DNA from: Escherichia sp. E4742
Lineage (GTDB): Bacteria; Pseudomonadota; Gammaproteobacteria; Enterobacterales; Enterobacteriaceae
DNA length: 64,000 bases
Assembly: GCF_005843885.1 (NCBI RefSeq)
Contig: NZ_CP040443.1
Location: 1,860,001 to 1,924,000 of the forward strand
Direction of reading: 5' to 3'
The position numbers were made by a program, and so were the translations under genes. Every line of letters begins with the position of its first letter. Position 1 is the first letter of the stretch. The notes under the pieces were generated by a model. That model made no database searches. It saw nothing but the letters and a program-made list of their open reading frames with translations, and was not told the origin of the DNA. Below are positions 59,976 to 64,000 of the stretch, piece by piece.

Positions 59976-60602
59976 TTATTTTTTCTCAGACAGATATTTC
60001 ACTGTATCAGCATACTGCTGAACAAAAACATCCATATTGCTGGTATCCATACCCTGCGGATTCAGCTGATATTTACCGTTAACAAACATCGCTGGAACGC
60101 CACGCAATTGTACATCTGCAGCCGCTTTTTCTTGCTGTGCGACCAGAGATTTAACAACAAAGCTGTTCCATGCTGCATCATACTCTTCGCCTTTAATACC
60201 TGCGTTGATAAATACATCGCGGATATCAGATGCTGAACGAATGGTCTGGGTTTTCTGTACGCCTTCAAACAGCGGAACAGTCACTTTGTCTTCCACGCCC
60301 AGCGCCATCGCCACAGCCCATGCCTGAGTCAGATCTTTGCCCAGGTCACCACCCATGAAGTTGACGTGGTATTTAGTCATCTTCGCACCTTCCGGCAGTT
60401 TTTTCTTCACATTCTCAGAAATATGCAGAACTTCTTCAAACTGATAGCAGTGTGGGCAGAAGAAAGAGAAAAACTCCAGCACTTGCGGTGCGCCAGCAAC
60501 CGGCTTTTCCAGCGTGGTGTATTGTTTACCATCTTCATACTGCGCCGCCGATGCGCTAAACGCTAAAACCAAACCAGCCAGCGCCAGCCAAATCTTTTTC
60601 AT
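59976..60602 (-). CDS. dsbA: Periplasmic thiol:disulfide oxidoreductase DsbA
   Basis: A 208-residue precursor. Residues 1-19 are the signal peptide (SASA-A junction). The thioredoxin-fold active site is CPHC at residues 49-52, and the cis-proline loop is RGVPAMFVN. It oxidises cysteines of exported proteins and is recycled by DsbB. It lies 16 bases after srkA, with which it is co-transcribed as in K-12 (additional CpxR-regulated promoter upstream of srkA by literature). Confidence 0.98.
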   Translation of the reverse strand: MKKIWLALAGLVLAFSASAAQYEDGKQYTTLEKPVAGAPQVLEFFSFFCPHCYQFEEVLHISENVKKKLPEGAKMTKYHVNFMGGDLGKDLTQAWAVAMALGVEDKVTVPLFEGVQKTQTIRSASDIRDVFINAGIKGEEYDAAWNSFVVKSLVAQQEKAAADVQLRGVPAMFVNGKYQLNPQGMDTSNMDVFVQQYADTVKYLSEKK

Positions 60603-60618
60603 GATCTACTCTCTCCGA

Positions 60619-61605
60619 TTAATACATAGGTGTTAATTGCAAAGGGGGTTCTTGTAGAACTTTTGCCTGTTCTATAAAAGTCGCCGTCTGTCGCAGCCAG
60701 TAATCTTCCCCGGTTAACCACGGAAAATTTTTCGGGAACGCGGGATCGGCCCAACGCCGCATTAGCCAGGCAAGATAATAAACCAAACGCATGGCGCGTA
60801 AAGGTTCAATCAGTCCGATTTCAGCGGTGTCGAACTCGCTAAATTCTTCATAAGCTTCAATAATAGTTTCTAACTGCATCCGCTGCTCAGCTTTATCACC
60901 ATTCAGCAACATCCACAGGTCCTGAATTGCAGGGCCATTACGCGCATCATCCAGATCGACAAACATTGGGCCATCGCGCCAGAGAATATTTCCGGCATGG
61001 CAGTCACCATGTAATCGCAGAACGGTGAAGTCCTCCCGCCAGTGTGCTGTAACGGCGGTAATAAGCTCATCCGTTGCCTTAAGGAAGGCCGCTTTCAGCC
61101 CAGAAGGTATCAGCGTAGCATTTTCAAACAGCTTGCGTGGTTCAATGAGATATTCATTCAGACCGATGGTCGGGCGATGGATAAAAAGCTGTTTGCGCCC
61201 CGTCTGGTGCATGCGCCCTAAATAACGCCCAACCGCTTCCATCTGATCAATATTATCGGCTTCGAACTGACGACCACCGACGCTTGGGAAAACGGCAAAA
61301 TAAAATCCCTGATGAATCAATAAGGTCTGGCCGTTAAAAGCCAAAGGGGCCGCGACAGGAACTTCGTCGTTTACCAGTTGCAGCGCAAATTGATGCTCTT
61401 CGAGGATTTGATCTGCTGTCCAACGTTCAGGGCGATAAAATTTGACGACAAAACGCCGACGATCTTCGTCCTGAAATTGATAGACTCGGTTTTCATAGCT
61501 GTTAAGCGGGGTAAGACCGGAATCCACCCGGATCCCTTGCTCAAAAAGAGCGTCCATGATGGTATCCGGGTGTAGTGTCTGGAAAGTAAAAGCGCTGTTG
61601 TTCAT
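60619..61605 (-). CDS. srkA: Stress response kinase SrkA (YihE)
   Basis: A 328-residue aminoglycoside-phosphotransferase-like Ser/Thr protein kinase. The catalytic loop is RLHGDCHAGNILW (Asp and Asn of the HxDxxxxN motif) and the metal motif MFVDLDDARNGP. In K-12 it counters MazEF-mediated death and is part of the Cpx stress response. It is upstream of dsbA in one transcription unit. Confidence 0.95.
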   Translation of the reverse strand: MNNSAFTFQTLHPDTIMDALFEQGIRVDSGLTPLNSYENRVYQFQDEDRRRFVVKFYRPERWTADQILEEHQFALQLVNDEVPVAAPLAFNGQTLLIHQGFYFAVFPSVGGRQFEADNIDQMEAVGRYLGRMHQTGRKQLFIHRPTIGLNEYLIEPRKLFENATLIPSGLKAAFLKATDELITAVTAHWREDFTVLRLHGDCHAGNILWRDGPMFVDLDDARNGPAIQDLWMLLNGDKAEQRMQLETIIEAYEEFSEFDTAEIGLIEPLRAMRLVYYLAWLMRRWADPAFPKNFPWLTGEDYWLRQTATFIEQAKVLQEPPLQLTPMY

Positions 61606-61681
61606 CCCATCATCCGGAAAACATTACGAATGATGAAGGATATCATTTCACAACGATTTTGTTGGTAGCGCTTACAAGCTT

Positions 61682-61951
61682 TTACTCTTTAATTACGCCA
61701 CGCGCGCGTAATAGCGCCGTTTTGAAATCTTCTTCATAGTCTTTCTGCAACCCTGGGATCACCGCATCTTTCGCGGAATCGCGCATTTTCAGGTGATAGA
61801 TCAGAATGTCATCCGTCAAATCCGCCAGTTCGCCGTCAAAACCTGACTCTTTCGCTAGTTTCTGCAAAAATTGCAGCAGGTTAAGGTCTGGCTCTTTTTG
61901 CCAGGCTGGCTGGAGGAGTTCAATAACTTCATTCAGACGTTTACATTTCAT
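61682..61951 (-). CDS. yihD: YihD, DUF1040 protein
   Basis: An 89-residue cytoplasmic helical protein of K-12 length, beginning [20 protein letters not shown] with AAGGAG upstream. The function is unknown. ATG at 61951 is chosen over a longer frame that opens at 61981. It lies upstream of srkA in the same direction and divergent from mobA. Confidence 0.92.
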
Positions 61952-62020
61952 AGTAATGCTCCTTACTCTTGAGACAGACACGTTAGCAGGGTCAATCCCA
62001 CAATAAAAGAGGCGATATCG

Positions 62021-62605
62021 GTGAATCTGATGACGACGATAACAGGCGTTATACTGGCGGGCGGTAAAGCCAGACGAATGGGCGGCGTAGATAAAGGATT
62101 GCTTGAATTAAACGGCAAACCGCTGTGGCAACATGTCGCTGACGCGCTTATGACGCAGCTATCTTACGTCGTGGTTAATGCCAATCGTCATCAGGAAATC
62201 TATCAGGCAAGTGGTCTGAAAGTAATAGCGGATTCACTGGCGGATTATCCTGGCCCGCTGGCGGGAATGCTTTCGGTAATGCAGCAGGAAGCAGGTGAGT
62301 GGTTTCTGTTTTGTCCGTGCGATACGCCTTATATTCCCCAGGATTTAGTCTCCCGGCTTAATCATCAGCGCAAAGATGCACCTGTTGTGTGGGTCCATGA
62401 CGGTGAACGCGATCATCCAACTATTGCTCTGGTAAATCGCGCTATTGAGCCGTTGTTGCAGGAATATCTGCAAGCAGGAGAACGCCGGGTAATGGCATTT
62501 ATGAATCTTGCTGGCGGTCACGCGGTTGATTTTAGCGACCGTAAAGAAGCATTTGTGAACATGAATACGCCAGAGGAGCTTGCCCGATGGCAGGAAAAAC
62601 AATGA
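62021..62605 (+). CDS. mobA: Molybdenum cofactor guanylyltransferase MobA
   Basis: A 194-residue nucleotidyltransferase that attaches GMP to Mo-molybdopterin, forming the bis-MGD cofactor used by FdoG and other DMSO-reductase-family enzymes. The nucleotide motif is [18 protein letters not shown]; further contacts are NANRHQE and [13 protein letters not shown] at 62021 gives the K-12 N-terminus, and an ATG three codons later is an alternative. It overlaps mobB by 19 bases. Confidence 0.95.
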
Positions 62606-63105
62606 TACCGCTACTCGCCTTTGCCGCGTGGAGCGGCACCGGTAAAACGACGCTGTTGAAAAAACTTATCCCGGTATTATGCGCCAGAGGGATCCGCCCG
62701 GGGCTGATTAAACATACGCATCATGATATGGATGTCGATAAACCGGGCAAAGATAGCTATGAGCTGCGCAAGGCTGGCGCGGCACAAACCATCGTTGCCA
62801 GCCAGCAGCGATGGGCCTTGATGACAGAAACACCAGACGAAGAAGAGCTGGATCTGAATTTTCTCGCAAGCCGAATGGATACCTCAAAGCTGGATCTGAT
62901 TCTGGTTGAAGGGTTCAAGCATGAAGAGATCGCGAAGATTGTGCTGTTTCGCGATGGTGCCGGACATCGACCGGAAGAATTAGTGATAGACAGGCATGTT
63001 ATTGCTGTAGCCAGTGATGTGCCGATTAATCTTGATGTCGCGTTACTGGATATTAATGATGTTGAGGGGCTGGCTGATTTTGTGGTGGAGTGGATGCAAA
63101 AGTAG
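62587..63105 (+). CDS. mobB: MobB, GTP-binding molybdopterin adaptor protein
   Basis: A 172-residue P-loop GTPase (AAWSGTGKTTLLKKLI) associated with MobA in guanine dinucleotide cofactor formation; it is not essential for it. The DLILVEGFKHE block is the family signature. It ends a few residues earlier than the 175-residue K-12 protein I recall, with TAG after WMQK, a minor C-terminal difference. Confidence 0.94.
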   Translation: MAGKTMIPLLAFAAWSGTGKTTLLKKLIPVLCARGIRPGLIKHTHHDMDVDKPGKDSYELRKAGAAQTIVASQQRWALMTETPDEEELDLNFLASRMDTSKLDLILVEGFKHEEIAKIVLFRDGAGHRPEELVIDRHVIAVASDVPINLDVALLDINDVEGLADFVVEWMQK

Positions 63106-63173
63106 GAGGGATAATGCAAGGATGGATAAAACGCGCCAGCGTCGCATCCGGCATTTTTTCTGCATCAACGCAA

Positions 63174-63199
63174 AAAGGCCATCCTGACGGATGGCCTTT
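63174..63199 (-). terminator. rrn terminator T2
   Basis: An 11-bp stem (AAAGGCCATCC with GGATGGCCTTT, loop TGAC) followed on the minus strand by TTTTTGCG. It is identical in layout to E. coli rrnB T2. Confidence 0.9.
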
Positions 63200-63339
63200 C
63201 GCTTTATTTGATGCCTGGCAGTTTATGGCGGGCGTCCTGCCCGCCACCCTCCGGGCCGTTGCTTCGCAACGTTCAAATCCGCTCCCGGCGGATTTGTCCT
63301 ACTCAGGAGAGCGTTCACCGGCAAGCAACAGATAAAACA

Positions 63340-63376
63340 AAAGGCCCAGTCTTCCGACTGAGCCTTTCGTTTTATT
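63340..63376 (-). terminator. rrn terminator T1
   Basis: Stem AAAGGCTCAGTC / GACTGGGCCTTT on the minus strand, followed by TGTTTTATC, just after the 5S gene. Between T1 and T2 lies the usual GGCGGGC / GCCCGCC hairpin and a second copy of the 5S-tail sequence GCCTGGCAGTT (about 63212-63222). Confidence 0.9.
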
Positions 63377-63378
63377 TG

Positions 63379-63498
63379 ATGCCTGGCAGTTCCCTACTCT
63401 CGCATGGGGAGACCCCACACTACCATCGGCGCTACGGCGTTTCACTTCTGAGTTCGGCATGGGGTCAGGTGGGACCACCGCGCTAAGGCCGCCAGGCA
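63379..63498 (-). rRNA. rrfA: 5S ribosomal RNA
   Basis: 120 nt on the minus strand, beginning TGCCTGGCGGCC (5' end at 63498) and ending CTGCCAGGCAT. It has TTAGCGC at about position 13, where the commonest E. coli form I recall has GTAGCGC. Placement next to mobB identifies the operon as rrnA by K-12 synteny. Confidence 0.97.
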
Positions 63499-63597
63499 AA
63501 TTCTGTTTTATCAACACGTCTTTCTTCGACATGTCGATGTAATCTGTATCAGGCTGAAAATCTTTCTCTCAATCCGCCAAAACATCTTCGGCGTTGT

Positions 63598-64000
<403 letters not shown>

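Overview
This window is chromosomal DNA of Escherichia coli or a very close relative, but not of a K-12-like strain. Nearly every gene is recognisable as the ortholog of a named E. coli K-12 gene, usually at full K-12 length, and three small RNAs (CsrC, Spot 42, GlnZ region), REP elements and a 23S-5S rRNA end sit where an E. coli rrnA neighbourhood has them. I see no prophage, insertion sequence, tRNA or CRISPR array.

Layout. (1) 1-15138: bax (partial), malS, avtA, ysaA, the regulator yiaJ and the yiaK-sgbE operon for 2,3-diketo-L-gulonate/L-xylulose-type catabolism with its TRAP transporter. The operon carries an extra TIM-barrel-like gene (7656-8576) between yiaL and yiaM that K-12 lacks as far as I recall. 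(2) 15139-15302: a junction. In K-12 sgbE is followed by yiaT, but here it is followed by yiiG in inverted orientation, and everything to the right is the K-12 yiiG-to-rrnA segment read backwards. From remembered map positions the two breakpoints lie at nearly equal distances on either side of oriC. (3) 15303-31851: yiiG, then a two-gene module absent from K-12 (a second Hsp90-family ATPase plus a large TPR protein), then fdhD, the fdoGHI-fdhE formate dehydrogenase-O genes (in-frame selenocysteine TGA), two paralogous ribbon-helix-helix genes (yiiF, yiiE) with matching upstream elements, and the yiiD-dtd-yihY-yihX cluster.

(4) 31941-40594: a variant sulfoglycolysis locus. Homologs of the K-12 sulfofructose kinase (YihV), sulfofructose-phosphate aldolase (YihT), sulfolactaldehyde reductase (YihU) and regulator (YihW/CsqR) are present. 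The K-12 sulfoquinovosidase, sulfoquinovose isomerase, porin and YihO/YihP transporters are missing. In their place are a zinc-dependent polyol-type dehydrogenase, two unrelated MFS transporters and an aldose-1-epimerase-like protein. Residues that contact the sulfonate in the K-12 enzymes are conserved, so the core probably still handles sulfosugar phosphates while the entry route differs. This is the best candidate for an undescribed pathway in the window.

(5) 40664-64000: yihNML, typA, glnALG (NtrC and sigma54 sites visible), yshB, hemN, a possible unannotated small membrane ORF, yihI, csrC, yihA, spf, polA, yihG, yihF, dsbA, srkA, yihD, mobA, mobB, and the terminators, 5S gene and 3' end of 23S of an rrn operon transcribed leftwards. 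All comparisons with K-12 are from memory, not from an alignment.
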